From positions 1 through 63,244 of the forward strand of contig JBCDGZ010000023.1 in NCBI GenBank assembly GCA_038750655.1: DNA of 63,244 nt, read 5' to 3'. Of this stretch, positions 1 through 7,620 are shown in pieces; the stretch's first letter is position 1; each line of letters begins with the position of its first letter. The stretch is from JBCDGZ01 sp038750655 (GTDB lineage Bacteria; Bacteroidota; Bacteroidia; Chitinophagales; Saprospiraceae). Under the pieces are notes generated by a model, which did not search any database, was not told the DNA's origin, and saw only the letters and a list, made by a program, of their open reading frames with translations. The position numbers and the translations under genes are program-made.

Positions 1-1
1 A

Positions 2-268
2 AACGCCTTTCTAGTATCAATTCCACGTAAATCAAAATATCGCAAAGTCTTCGACGCTATAATTGATGGAAAAATCAATATAGTTATCACGAATGAAATA
101 CTTAATGAGTATACGGAAGTCATAGAGCGGAAATCGAATAGAATAGCTGGTAGGGTAAAGTTTGTGGTAACTAATGATAAACATTTCAATATTCTGAAAA
201 ATATCCCCTTCCCGAAGGTTGAAATCATTACCATACAAGATTTCCTTGAAGAATTGAACATGCTGTAA
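2..268 (+). pseudogene. PIN-domain toxin-like protein, 5'-truncated and internally deleted
   Basis: The frame is open from the window edge to a TAA at 266-268 (88 residues). It begins NAFLVSIPRKSKYRKVFDAI and ends VTNDKHFNIL...IPFPKVEIITIQDFLEEL, which are the first and last thirds of the PIN-family putative toxin (COG1569-like, about 135-140 aa) common in Bacteroidota. The first aspartate lies beyond the edge. The middle of the family, with the conserved DPDDNKFVD acidic motif, is absent: ERKSNRIAGRVKF runs straight into VVTNDKHF. About 45 residues appear to have been lost in frame, so a catalytic PIN site cannot form. No antitoxin is visible on the downstream side; one could lie upstream, outside the window. 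Seen: sequence and gap. Known: family pattern. Inferred: loss of function. Confidence 0.7.
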
Positions 269-269
269 T

Positions 270-314
270 ACAAAAACAATGGTCAGGCCACCTCTCTAAA
301 GAAGCCCCTGACCA
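270..314 (-). terminator. Rho-independent terminator of the tonB-like gene
   Basis: The inverted repeat TGGTCAGG (280-287) / CCTGACCA (307-314) is followed on the minus strand by TTGTTTTTG. It lies just beyond the 3' end of the TonB gene at 337. Confidence 0.7.
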
Positions 315-336
315 CTGCAAGTCATATATGGCATTA

Positions 337-1191
337 CTACTTGTCGATTTCGAAAATGTAGGTCAACTTCCCACATTGTTTGGCTGGAGCGGTGTAGTCG
401 CGCTCGAAGCGATATTTGGTCGTTAGTTGGATGGCCTTGCGGACAATAGCGGGGTCGGATATGGTGGTCTCCTCATCGTTTTGAGCAAAGACGACCCGAC
501 CGTCGCGGTTGATGCAAAGGCGAACGACGATTTTTCCTTCTTCCTCTGTGATTTTACGGACATCTGCGCGGTAGACTACCCGGCGGTTGAAGATGCCGTC
601 ACCACTCATTTCTCCCCAGTTGATGCCTTCGTCGGCTTTACCGTCGCCGGTTTTGCCGGTACCGTTACCGGCCTCTGAGGCATTGTCGGTCTCACTGTCC
701 GTAGTAGCTTCTGCGCCTTCGGGCTCATCGTTGGCGGCCTCATCAGTTGCCTCCACCTCAGCAGGTGCCTCCGGTGTATTATCCTCCGGCGTTGGTTCTT
801 CTAGGGGCGCTTCTTCCGCAGACGTTTTGGTCTCCGGAGAGGTCTTAAGAGGGACCTTCTCTTCAGGAGCGGTCAACACCGGCTTGGGCTGCGTCGTTGG
901 AGCAGGCTTGGGCTTAGGGACTGGCTTGGCCTGCGGCACCGACTTTTTGGTTTGCTGCTTGGGCTTACTGGCTGTTTTTGCCTTTTGTAGCTTCGCCCCC
1001 TCGCGGGAGGCAGGTTTAAAGTCCGTGAAGTCGATCATCACAAACTGAGTTTGCTCTGGCTGCTCGGGTTGTAGATTGGAGACAAATGGGATCAAAGCTA
1101 GTAGGATGATCAATATATGCAAGGCTAAAGATATTCTCAGGCCTTTCTTGCGATCTTTTTCTTCCGTCAGTAGTGCTGTATTCGTTGCCAT
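337..1191 (-). CDS. Energy transducer TonB-like protein
   Basis: 284 aa. A short cytoplasmic N-terminus is followed by one membrane segment (about residues 18-40, LRISLALHILIILLALIPF), then a long Pro/Glu/Lys/Thr-rich periplasmic linker (about 60-190), then a TonB-type C-terminal domain (about 200-284). That domain contains GKIVVRLCINRDGRV, the usual V-x-V-x-[FV]-x-[IV]-x-x-[DN]-G-x-[VI] pattern, and ends in YIFEIDK. The family couples the proton gradient through ExbBD to TonB-dependent outer-membrane receptors. No exbB/exbD or receptor gene is adjacent, so the partner is unknown. Two cysteines in the C-terminal domain might pair; that is inference. The start ATG at 1191 gives the normal short N-terminus. 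The gene is monocistronic, with a terminator at 270-314. Confidence 0.85.
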   Translation of the reverse strand: MATNTALLTEEKDRKKGLRISLALHILIILLALIPFVSNLQPEQPEQTQFVMIDFTDFKPASREGAKLQKAKTASKPKQQTKKSVPQAKPVPKPKPAPTTQPKPVLTAPEEKVPLKTSPETKTSAEEAPLEEPTPEDNTPEAPAEVEATDEAANDEPEGAEATTDSETDNASEAGNGTGKTGDGKADEGINWGEMSGDGIFNRRVVYRADVRKITEEEGKIVVRLCINRDGRVVFAQNDEETTISDPAIVRKAIQLTTKYRFERDYTAPAKQCGKLTYIFEIDK

Positions 1192-1365
1192 AAGTGAGAC
1201 TGATTGTGCTGCTTGTCGTCAGCTGGTTTTTATAGTACATTGCCATGTGTAGCAATGGTATACCACAATAATGCTGGCTTTTGCGACGCCATACCGTTAA
1301 TGAAGACTTAAGATGTGTGAAGAGGGGATTAAAATTCGGGGTAATCGTTAAAGGGCTGTAAAATT

Positions 1366-1755
1366 TCAAATCGTAATCTCCACCCGATTCCCCTCCGGGT
1401 CAAAAATCACGCTCTCGTAATAACCATCCCCCGTCGTACGCGGCTCGCCGATCACCTGATGCCCCGCCCCGCGCAGCTCCTCCGTCAAAGCATCCACCCG
1501 CTCCTTACTGCCTACAGACACTGCAAAATGAATAATCCCGCGATACTGCCGCAGCAAATCATTGCTATTGGCGGGGATGTCGGACCGATGCATCAACTCC
1601 AGGCGACAGCCTTCTTTAAACGAGAGAAAGTAGGAGGAGAAATGATTATTGGGATTGTGATAGCGCTCTCCGGCTTGCCCATCGAAGAAGCGCTCGTAGA
1701 AGGCCTTCATGCCTTCCAGATCACTGACCCAAAGGGCGATATGCTCTATTTTCAT
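1366..1755 (-). CDS. VOC family (glyoxalase/bleomycin-resistance-like) protein
   Basis: 129 aa, a single vicinal-oxygen-chelate module pair. It starts MKIEHIALWVSDLEGMKAFY, the classic first beta-alpha unit, and ends DPEGNRVEITI. Likely metal ligands are His5, the Glu in CRLELMH, the His in GIIHFAVSV, and the Glu in NRVEI, which matches the H-E-H-E layout of glyoxalase I-type enzymes. Substrate cannot be told; annotation pipelines often call such proteins lactoylglutathione lyase-like, but nothing here shows glutathione specificity. It is separated from the TonB-like gene by about 175 bases and transcribed divergently from the SH3 gene at 1978. Confidence 0.85.
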   Translation of the reverse strand: MKIEHIALWVSDLEGMKAFYERFFDGQAGERYHNPNNHFSSYFLSFKEGCRLELMHRSDIPANSNDLLRQYRGIIHFAVSVGSKERVDALTEELRGAGHQVIGEPRTTGDGYYESVIFDPEGNRVEITI

Positions 1756-1887
1756 AGTTGCGATTTTAGAAAATTCCGAATTAAATATAAGGCTTTTCCC
1801 AAATTTTCACTCCCCTTCTGCAAATACTACCGCAATCCCCGCACTTACTCGAAGTCCGTTTACTTCGCCCCCTCCGGCTCCTAACTT

Positions 1888-1972
1888 GTGGGTATAATTG
1901 AAAACGATATTCATGAACACGAAGGAGCAGAGCATTCCATTTTCCAATACTCTGCTCCTTCACAAAACCCAC
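1888..1972 (+). promoter_or_regulatory. Nested hairpin in the leader of the SH3-protein gene
   Basis: A perfect 12-bp stem, GAAGGAGCAGAG (1921-1932) / CTCTGCTCCTTC (1950-1961), has a 17-nt loop and sits 16 nt before the ATG at 1978. It is enclosed by an outer pairing GTGGGT (about 1890) / ACCCAC (1967-1972). No plus-strand gene ends upstream, so this is not an ordinary terminator. A leader structure is more likely. Confidence 0.5.
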
Positions 1973-1977
1973 GAATA

Positions 1978-2961
1978 ATGAAAAAGACCATCATCCTGTT
2001 CGCCCTGCTGTTGACTTGCGCTTGGTTCACCAGTATCCAAGCCCAGCAATATTACTGTGAAGATTCTGCCGGTGACCTGTACGCTGTCAGTGCCCCCTCG
2101 GGTTTGAGTTTGCGCGCCGCTCCTTCGCTTTTATCTTCTAAGATTCTGGCTGTCCCCTTTGGTAAATTAGTAACGGTGTGCAGTGAATTTCGCACCAACG
2201 CTGAGGAAATCAGCGGTACGGAAGGCCAATGGGTCAAAGCCTTTTACCAAGGTAAGGAAGGCTATATGTTCGACGGCTATCTTGATGCTAAGCCCAATAT
2301 CGAGGTGATTTACTCGCAATATATGCTGCCCGAGAATTACGCATTGGACAAAGAATACTATGGATTGTATCCCCAAAAGGAACACGGTATGATTACTGGA
2401 TTTAAAGCAGAAAAATATGTACTGCCCATTGCTCCATCTCCAATTGATGGTATGGAGGTGAAAAGTGTCCCAACGCCTAGTGAAGTAGATCAACCGCTAT
2501 TTCTTTTCGCGGGCTTGGAGCCGGGCCAGCTCGATAATATCGTTGGCCGTCAGTTGAATTCGCAGTTCCTCTACCCTGGCCAGTCCGTCTTTCTGGAAAC
2601 CGAAAAAGCGGCCTACTATGTCTACGCCAAGGGGCGAATTGTATCCAACAGCGACGAGAATAATCCCAATCCCTTTTCCAAGATTCGCAACTATGAGCTG
2701 CGCGTCAAGAAGATCACTGGAGAAGACATTGATGATCAGTCATTGTACAAGTTAGATATTCCGGCCTGGTACGGCGAGGGCTACGACGGCGGGGTGCAGC
2801 TGCAATGGATCGGCGACCTCGACGGCGATGGCGAGCTAGATATGCTGCTCACCACGGCGACGCAGGACCATTGCTGGGAAGTTATCTTCCTGCTCTCTTC
2901 CAAAGCCGAGCCGGGGCACCTCTTCCGCCAAGTATCAAGGTACACGGATTGTTGTTGCTAG
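1978..2961 (+). CDS. Secreted SH3-domain protein
   Basis: 327 aa from the ATG at 1978, chosen because it gives a clean signal peptide (MKKTIILFALLLTCAWFTSI, cleavage after QA). Residues about 40-95 form a bacterial SH3 (SH3b) module: SGLSLRAAPSLLSSKILAVPFG...GQWVKAFYQGKEGYMFDGYL. SH3b domains usually bind peptidoglycan stem peptides or act as generic binding modules. The rest is uncharacterised; near the end IGDLDGDGELDMLLTTA resembles a calcium-binding DxDxDGxxD (VCBS/FG-GAP-like) loop, followed by a Cys-rich tail (CCC). An in-frame upstream start at 1888 exists but would bury the signal peptide. A terminator follows at 3007-3038. Confidence 0.8.
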   Translation: MKKTIILFALLLTCAWFTSIQAQQYYCEDSAGDLYAVSAPSGLSLRAAPSLLSSKILAVPFGKLVTVCSEFRTNAEEISGTEGQWVKAFYQGKEGYMFDGYLDAKPNIEVIYSQYMLPENYALDKEYYGLYPQKEHGMITGFKAEKYVLPIAPSPIDGMEVKSVPTPSEVDQPLFLFAGLEPGQLDNIVGRQLNSQFLYPGQSVFLETEKAAYYVYAKGRIVSNSDENNPNPFSKIRNYELRVKKITGEDIDDQSLYKLDIPAWYGEGYDGGVQLQWIGDLDGDGELDMLLTTATQDHCWEVIFLLSSKAEPGHLFRQVSRYTDCCC

Positions 2962-3006
2962 TACTAGTTTTTATAAAATCAATTTTTACCGGGTTTTTCG
3001 CATTGG

Positions 3007-3038
3007 AACCGGGGCCCTGGAGGGGGCTCCGGTTTTTT
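3007..3038 (+). terminator. Terminator after the SH3-protein gene
   Basis: The stem AACCGGGGCCC / GGGGCTCCGGTT (one G-T wobble) ends in six T. It lies 46 bases after the stop at 2961. Confidence 0.75.
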
Positions 3039-3094
3039 AGTCTAAAACCATCAACTGCCGAGGACCACGCCAGCTCTTCTTCAATAAGTACGGG

Positions 3095-5305
3095 CTACTT
3101 TACCACAACAATTTTTTCTCGAATACTTTGCTTCGAATCCATGTCATTAACTTCAAGTAAATAAATACCATTCTCCAAGGCCGAAACATCAACACGATGT
3201 TGATTATGCTCTTGAAACAGCAGCCTACCGGTTAGATCGTAAAGACGAACCTGATACTTAAAACTTTCCTCACTTTCAATTCGAATAAAACTCGAAGCCG
3301 GGTTGGGATAAATCGAAAGAAAAGATTGGGAGATTTCGTGCGTCGCAGTGGTACTGTCTTCGCCATCGCAATCCTCGTCAATATTGTTATTGGGAATTTC
3401 TACTGCTCCGGGATAGATGTCGCTATTATTGTCATCACAATCTACATCATTGGTGTAGCCGTCTCCATCCTGATCGACTTTTATGACATTGATTTTACAG
3501 GAAGAAAAGTCCCCGCATTCCCCTGCATATACGGCGAAATAGAGGTAGCCACTAGTTAGTGGAATGAAATTCAAGCTTAAGGCACTAGATACCAAATCCG
3601 TCTGGCCAGGATGCTGATTAACATCAACATATTCTTGACTGTATCGCCACTCTAGCGTGGCATCATCCCAAAGATTGCAGTTGGGGAAATACTCAATACT
3701 ATCGCCATAAATGACCTCTTTTTCATTCGGTAACGAAAAGTCATAGCACCAATCATTCTGAATTTTAACAGGAACTATTTCTTCCCGGACCAGTGAATCA
3801 AGAAAGAAATGCTTGGCCTTAAAAAGAAGCAAACTGTTAGGAGTCGTTGAGTAGATGAGCGGGGCTAAGGAGGTGAGATCATTGAGGATTTCTGAGGCTT
3901 TGTAGCTTTCTCCGTCAATAATGGTATCCAATTCCCACAGAATCGAATAGTACTCATCGGGCTGATATTCATAGAAGTTGCCATATTTGTTAATAACAAA
4001 ATCCCCAGAGAAACGACAGGTAATAATGGTATCTGTCTCACAAGCATAAGAATCATAGAAGTTGACAGAAAGATCAGCGGGTTGTCCTTGATACATTACG
4101 TCCAACAGGCAATCCGTTCCCTCATTTTCAATGATACCTCCATTAAATTCGAGTGGAAGTACGCAAGCTGGGATAGTGGTTTCTCCTCGCCGCTTTGTAG
4201 TGTGAACGTAAGCCGTTCCTCTGTTGAATGTCACCGCCGAATGTCCAGCAAATCCCGTAGCGATCCATCCATTTCCAGACAACGCAATATCATCTCCCCC
4301 ACGAATCTCTTGTACAAACTGAAAATCATCATTCTCGTAGGTGTAGACACTGGTTGTATTTGAAATATTGGATCCTATGTAGAGGTATTGATCATCCATT
4401 TGCACATCCGCTCCAAAATTAGTGATGTTCTGATTCAAAGTAGGATGCTTAAGTACTTCTATCTGATCGTATCCTCCCTGCTGGTTCAGTTTGAAGATGT
4501 ACAATTTACTGGTATCGGTGGAGTAATTATAGCCAAAATTAAAGTCTGCCGCGAAGACATAATCCCCGTGGATGCCCACGCTTGAGGCAAAATTATGGTT
4601 ATTCTCCGTATCTAGAGGTAGTAGGCCTTGTACGAAGTTCCAGGTATTCCCATCATAATGATAAACATTGGCGGTTCCCCAAGATGTACCAAAAGGTACC
4701 GCGTTTCTCGATACAATCATTCTGTCTCCACTTAAGGCTACCACCTCACCAAATGAACCGCTACCAGAAAGGACTTGCGCCAGCACCAGCTCGTCCCCCT
4801 CGAAACGATACACGCGCACTTGATTTCCTCCTCCTACCATCAAAAACTCATCGTTCATCGCTAGTTGAGAAAAAGCAGTATACTCGCAGTGCCCCCCGGT
4901 GACCTCGGTTTTCTTGACAAAGGTTCCGTTTTCAAATTTAAATAAATTGACCTTACAGCCTCCTCTCAACTCAGAGAAAGCTAACCAATTCGAATTGGTA
5001 GCCATCCTGGCCCCCATATGTTTAGAAGCGAAGGTGGCGGACCGCCAATGATGCAGCACCTCCCACTCACAGCCATTTTGCTTCATGGCAAAAATATGTT
5101 CCTCGTTAGGCGAGCCAATACCCCCATGCGGTGCTCCAACGATAAGGAGGCTGTCCATAATCTCAACACTTGCCCCGTAGAAGGACCACAAATCTACATC
5201 ATTGGTAGGGGGGACTTCTGCGGTATAATGTTGAGCATTGACCGCTTGCCAATTCAGGAGCAGCAGGGTAATAAAGAAAAGTAGTGGATGTCGATTAAGT
5301 CTCAT
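3095..5305 (-). CDS. T9SS type A cargo protein with beta-propeller-like and MopE-type Ca-binding regions
   Basis: 736 aa. Signal peptide at 1-24 (MRLNRHPLLFFITLLLLNWQ...NAQ). About residues 30-370 hold repeated FG-GAP/kelch-like units (GASVEIMDSLLIVGAPHGG, GEVVALSGDRMIVSRNA, SVGIHGDYVFAADF, GADVQMDDQYLYIGS), suggesting a propeller. About 620-660 carries DQDGDGYTNDVDCDD and PNNNIDEDCDG, the MopE-like putative metal-binding motif. The C-terminus (about 665-736) is a T9SS type A sorting domain: SIYPNPASSFIRI, VRLYDLTGRLL, ENGIYLLEV, KIVVVK. The protein should be exported across the inner membrane by Sec and across the outer membrane by T9SS, then anchored or released. Ligand or enzymatic role is unknown. 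Confidence 0.85.
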   Translation of the reverse strand: MRLNRHPLLFFITLLLLNWQAVNAQHYTAEVPPTNDVDLWSFYGASVEIMDSLLIVGAPHGGIGSPNEEHIFAMKQNGCEWEVLHHWRSATFASKHMGARMATNSNWLAFSELRGGCKVNLFKFENGTFVKKTEVTGGHCEYTAFSQLAMNDEFLMVGGGNQVRVYRFEGDELVLAQVLSGSGSFGEVVALSGDRMIVSRNAVPFGTSWGTANVYHYDGNTWNFVQGLLPLDTENNHNFASSVGIHGDYVFAADFNFGYNYSTDTSKLYIFKLNQQGGYDQIEVLKHPTLNQNITNFGADVQMDDQYLYIGSNISNTTSVYTYENDDFQFVQEIRGGDDIALSGNGWIATGFAGHSAVTFNRGTAYVHTTKRRGETTIPACVLPLEFNGGIIENEGTDCLLDVMYQGQPADLSVNFYDSYACETDTIITCRFSGDFVINKYGNFYEYQPDEYYSILWELDTIIDGESYKASEILNDLTSLAPLIYSTTPNSLLLFKAKHFFLDSLVREEIVPVKIQNDWCYDFSLPNEKEVIYGDSIEYFPNCNLWDDATLEWRYSQEYVDVNQHPGQTDLVSSALSLNFIPLTSGYLYFAVYAGECGDFSSCKINVIKVDQDGDGYTNDVDCDDNNSDIYPGAVEIPNNNIDEDCDGEDSTTATHEISQSFLSIYPNPASSFIRIESEESFKYQVRLYDLTGRLLFQEHNQHRVDVSALENGIYLLEVNDMDSKQSIREKIVVVK

Positions 5306-5353
5306 GGCTTTTTATTTATTTTTTGATAATATGTAATGGCTTTTGTCCGAGCG

Positions 5354-5387
5354 GTGTCTCCCGCCAGGGAACACTGCAAAACAGTGT
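5354..5387. repeat. Dispersed palindromic repeat, site 1
   Basis: GTGTCTCCC-GCCA-GGGAACAC (5354-5374) overlaps a second hairpin, ACACTG-CAAAA-CAGTGT (5371-5387), and is followed by CCTCC. The same pair of units, diverged, occurs at 24160-24280 and 34812-34897. Here it fills most of the 89-base gap between two minus-strand genes and may also end the LytTR transcript. Confidence 0.65.
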
Positions 5388-5394
5388 CCTCCTA

Positions 5395-6135
5395 CTACAA
5401 CTCCCCCAGCAGCTTCACCACCAAGGCCTTTTTCCGCGTCGAAACCGGCACCGCCGTCCCATCGCGCATCACCAAATAGCCGCCGTCGACCTTAACGTAT
5501 TCCTTGATCTGATCGATGCTGATGAGGTGCGATTGGTGGACACGCAGAAAGCGATGCTCTTGCAGCAGTTGATCAAATTCTTTGAGGGTACGGGTGACCA
5601 GCAGTTGGCGGCCGTCGGCGAAATGGAAGTGGGTGTAGTTGCCACTCGACTCGCAACGGATGATATTGGGAATATCGACGATGTGGATTTTCTCTAGGGT
5701 ATGGAGGGCAAGACGGCGGGGCGTCTGCCCACCTTTGAGGGTATCCAGCAGGAGATCGAGGCGCTCGCGGGGCGCCGCAGGCGCATGGCCCAGCTTGGCG
5801 ACCGCCGCCATCAGTTCGTCCGGGTCGATGGGCTTGAGGAGGTAGTCGACCGCAGAGAAGCGGAAGGCCTTGATGGCAAAGGCGTCGGAGGCCGTGGTGA
5901 AAATGATTTGACTGCTCAGGTCAGGCAGCAATTCGAGGATGTCGAAGCCGGTGCCGTCTTGCAGTTCGATGTCGAGGAAGACGACGTCAGGTGGAGCCTG
6001 GCGGAGGAGCTTCGCTCCGCTCACCACCCCATCCGCAGTCCCCAACAACTCAACCTCCGGGCAATAGGCGGCCAAGTCTTCCCTAAGCGTAGCAATGGCC
6101 TGGGGCATATCATCGATGATAACGGCAGTCGGCAT
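5395..6135 (-). CDS. LytTR-family response regulator
   Basis: 246 aa. Receiver domain at 1-120 with the acidic pair D8-D9, phospho-acceptor D55 (VVFLDIELQDG), Thr in FTTASD and Lys in LLKPIDPDE. LytTR DNA-binding domain at about 140-246 (IHIVDIPNIIRCESSGNYTHF...HQSHLISIDQIKEYV). It is a two-component output regulator normally phosphorylated by a LytS-type kinase. The likely partner is the propeller kinase at 7621-10668 on the same strand, although a secreted-protein gene and a terminator (6182-6223) lie between, so the two are probably not one transcript. A start ATG at 6135 fits the family N-terminus exactly. Confidence 0.93.
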   Translation of the reverse strand: MPTAVIIDDMPQAIATLREDLAAYCPEVELLGTADGVVSGAKLLRQAPPDVVFLDIELQDGTGFDILELLPDLSSQIIFTTASDAFAIKAFRFSAVDYLLKPIDPDELMAAVAKLGHAPAAPRERLDLLLDTLKGGQTPRRLALHTLEKIHIVDIPNIIRCESSGNYTHFHFADGRQLLVTRTLKEFDQLLQEHRFLRVHQSHLISIDQIKEYVKVDGGYLVMRDGTAVPVSTRKKALVVKLLGEL

Positions 6136-6181
6136 AGGCGTTTTTACTGAACAAACTTAAAGATAGCAGAATTAGCCAAGC

Positions 6182-6223
6182 CCAAAAAAGAATTTGGGAG
6201 GCAAAACGAGTTTACCTCCCAAA
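6182..6223 (-). terminator. Terminator of the PKD/T9SS protein gene
   Basis: A perfect 9-bp stem TTTGGGAGG / CCTCCCAAA (6193-6223) with a 13-nt loop is followed on the minus strand by TTCTTTTTT. Confidence 0.8.
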
Positions 6224-6261
6224 CAATGACCTTTTAATTTCTCCCATCTCTACTTAAATCA

Positions 6262-7401
6262 CTAAGGGCGTAAATACAGCAGTCGACGCTGAAACTGCTC
6301 ATCACCGATCTGTACATTGACAAATAGGTTTTGTGTTTGCTGCAGACGGCCCAAATCAAGGGGCAGTTGCTGCTCGCCGGCGACAAGCTCCACTTCAGTA
6401 CGACTGATCTGACGACCTAAAACGTCTGCGATTAGTATGATAGCAGTTCGTGAAACGGGAGTGGTTATATTGATGTATGCTTTATCTGAACTCGGATTGG
6501 GGAAGGTCTGGCCGACCTGAATATCGGAGACCCGGGTTGTAGTCGCTGCCACTTCAGGTTGCACGCGTTCGTAAACCATGACCGACTTAGTCGTCATTAT
6601 CGCACAGCTGTTTTTTAGATCATAACGCTTGATCTCATGCATTCCGGGGCGGCTAAAGCTCACTGTTTGCGCCGTTTGGCTGGAAGCAAACACTGGCGTC
6701 GCATCTTCACCAAACTCCCAAAAATAAGCCTTTTTACTCTCTGGAGTGTGCACCTCCACTTCCTGGCCAACCATAATCGGCTCGTTGGTGCTCAGTGCAA
6801 TAATTTCTTCTGAAATAGGGGTAAAGTCAGCATCTCCGGTAAATTCTAGGGTAAAGCCTACCTTGGACGCGTAATTATTAACATACAGCAGATAACTTTC
6901 TCCTTCTTGTGCCACAATGGAGGCCACAAAGTTATCGTCTGCCCCATAGCAACCACGTCTTTCCGCAAAATCGGTAGCAGAAGCCCGCAGGCCAGTCGCT
7001 CCCATACAAGCACTGTAGGTACTGCGGGATTGTCCTTGATTCTCGCCCGAAACGGCGCAACGTACAGGCTCCTTAAGGCTACAGTCATTGCTGCCATCCA
7101 AAACCCGGAAGATCACAAAGTCCAGATCGTCACCGTCTTGTTTTGGAGTGAGGGTAAAGGCCAGTTCGCCCGGTGTTCCAATCGTCCATCTTAGCCACAT
7201 GCCATTGTTTTCGGGAAAAAGACCGCTGTAGCAATCCGTAGAGCCTACTTCATTTCGGACAGCACCACGACCATGAAAGGCGTCGAATGTTACTGTAGCA
7301 TTACTGCACAGGGGCTTGGCAGAGCTGCAATCGCTGTGAAATTGTGCATCGGCCACAGGCAATAGGAAGAGTAAAAAAATAAGAGTCAGTGTGTTTTTCA
7401 T
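6262..7401 (-). CDS. T9SS type A cargo protein with a PKD-like domain
   Basis: 379 aa. Signal peptide at 1-19 (MKNTLTLIFLLFLLPVADAQ). The N-terminal part (about 20-190) is rich in paired cysteines and has the pattern CSSAKPLCSNATVTF...NNGMWLRWTIGTPGELAFTLTP...DDLDFVIFRV, a module I recognise as common in Bacteroidota secreted proteins and resembling pre-peptidase beta-sandwiches. About 205-270 is PKD-like (VEVHTPESKKAYFWEFGEDA...VSFSRPGMHEIKRYDL). The end (about 295-379) is a type A sorting domain (VGQTFPNPSSDKAYINI, ADVLGRQI, RRLLYLRP). Role is probably surface adhesion or recognition; this is inferred from architecture only. It sits between a kinase gene and a regulator gene with its own terminator. 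Confidence 0.82.
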   Translation of the reverse strand: MKNTLTLIFLLFLLPVADAQFHSDCSSAKPLCSNATVTFDAFHGRGAVRNEVGSTDCYSGLFPENNGMWLRWTIGTPGELAFTLTPKQDGDDLDFVIFRVLDGSNDCSLKEPVRCAVSGENQGQSRSTYSACMGATGLRASATDFAERRGCYGADDNFVASIVAQEGESYLLYVNNYASKVGFTLEFTGDADFTPISEEIIALSTNEPIMVGQEVEVHTPESKKAYFWEFGEDATPVFASSQTAQTVSFSRPGMHEIKRYDLKNSCAIMTTKSVMVYERVQPEVAATTTRVSDIQVGQTFPNPSSDKAYINITTPVSRTAIILIADVLGRQISRTEVELVAGEQQLPLDLGRLQQTQNLFVNVQIGDEQFQRRLLYLRP

Positions 7402-7620
7402 AAGCTACTAAGTTTGAAGGTTAATGAAATGAATTTCGCAACTACCCCTGCATAGATGCCATGCACGATCTCGGTGCTCCCTTGTAACACCAATGGAGTA
7501 GCCCGTTAATTCTTCTTCAATAGTTTTTCGAAAACGCCTGAGGCAAGATTAGTATTTGCAATTTAAAGAATACTTCCCGGCTTAGCAATTATTTTTTGTT
7601 AATGGATTTGTTAATGTACA

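Noticed and set aside
587..1048. Long plus-strand open frame opposite the tonB linker
   Set aside because: It is the mirror of a Pro/Glu/Thr-rich linker and gives a Ser/Val/Gly low-complexity product; the minus frame has TM and TonB domains.
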